Source: Okeania sp034190295 (GTDB taxonomy: Bacteria > Cyanobacteriota > Cyanobacteriia > Cyanobacteriales > Microcoleaceae). From it: a DNA stretch of 64,000 nt. This document shows, piece after piece, positions 63,600 through 64,000 of the stretch. The position numbers and the translations under genes were made by a program. The stretch is taken from assembly GCA_034190295.1 (NCBI GenBank), contig JAXHSW010000005.1:1-64000 (forward strand). Direction: 5' to 3'. Position 1 is the first letter of the stretch. Every line of letters begins with the position of its first letter. The notes below the pieces were generated by a model. It worked only from the letters and a program-made list of their open reading frames with translations. It was not told the DNA's origin and did no database searches.

Positions 63600-64000
63600 G
63601 TGCTTAGTTGAAGAAGGCAGAAAGAAGCGGTGCGACCCCGTGGGGCGCGTAAGACGCGGGAATGCGCACTCCTGTGAAACAGAAGGGAAAGAAAAGTTTA
63701 AAGGGAGAAAGTTTTTTTGTCACGCTCTTATCCAAACATGATATTAGGTAATACTTCAATTATTAAGTAATATTTTGTTTGTAGTTGGGCTTTAGCCCAA
63801 GCAATACTTATAGCAGTGTACTCTGGCGTATTTACACATTATTTTTTACACCTTTTCTAGAATGCACTTAATAATTTTAAGTTGTAAATACTTGAGCGAG
63901 CAGCGTTATACTACTAGCCATTCCTGCTACTTCTATATATGAGGGCTAAAGCCCTACTACGAGCCTGATTATAACTTTTCTATAGCACATAATATAATGA
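63600..64000. other. Non-coding right end with dispersed repeats
   Basis: Contains GAAGAAGGCAGAAAG text, a CAAACATGATATT segment (about 63733, related to the 4749 element), TTTGTAGTTGGGCTTTAGCC (63779) and GAGGGCTAAAGCCCTACTAC (63942) repeats. No ORF. Confidence 0.55.

Noticed and set aside
1..64000. tRNA or rRNA genes
   Set aside because: I saw no cloverleaf with a GTTCGAATC-type arm nor rRNA-like sequence, but reading by eye is not a full search.

Overview
The window looks like a draft contig from a filamentous, diazotrophic cyanobacterium. The evidence is the AT-rich sequence, frequent GCGATCGC (HIP1-like) words, cyanobacterial families (HesA/HesB, DUF4347/RTX, DUF2949, XisI, the LpxB-like glycosyltransferase) and very abundant dispersed short repeats. 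A run of exactly 100 Ns inside an 82-bp tandem array shows it is a draft assembly. I cannot name the species from the sequence alone.

Bases 1-25.6 kb are one nitrogen-fixation island. Reading leftwards from about 21.9 kb on the minus strand: nifB, nifS, nifU, nifH, nifD, nifK, a small PD-(D/E)XK-like gene, a fused nifEN, nifX, a NifX-associated gene, nifW, hesA, hesB and fdxH. A molybdenum supply set follows: mop (plus strand), modA and a fused modBC (minus strand). Divergent from nifB is a second operon: a serine acetyltransferase (cysE/nifP type), two small conserved genes, nifZ and nifT, closed by a clear intrinsic terminator. Both divergent units carry the same iterated motif, with an ACCTATACCCC core, in the same orientation relative to their genes, which suggests shared control. 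fdxN is missing from its usual place between nifB and nifS, and nifV is not seen.

Bases 25.6-36.7 kb are an accessory, repeat-rich stretch: a PhyH-type dioxygenase, the gapped 82-bp repeat array, a DMT transporter, an xisI pseudogene, and a toxin-antitoxin pair in which both genes are split by different small non-autonomous elements. Next come a CPBP protease, a two-domain histidine phosphatase and a decayed IS200/IS605 element with single-base frameshifts in both tnpA and tnpB.

Bases 36.7-64 kb are mostly housekeeping genes (two dihydroorotase-like proteins, signal peptidase I, TsaE, YvcK/CofD-like, an Mla-type ATPase with an MCE protein, a CysQ-like phosphatase, creatininase family, LpxB-like). 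Between them lie TA-like loci (PIN, Xre-ImmA-like, and another PIN gene split by an element), a GIY-YIG nuclease, a large FG-GAP/RTX surface protein and ankyrin proteins.

The most notable theme is MITE-like elements. Several can be removed on paper with exact restoration of a reading frame: the antitoxin at 29.3 kb (8-bp target duplication), the two PIN toxins at 28.8 and 48.5 kb, and an in-frame 91-bp copy inside the LpxB-like gene at 62.5 kb (5-bp target duplication).
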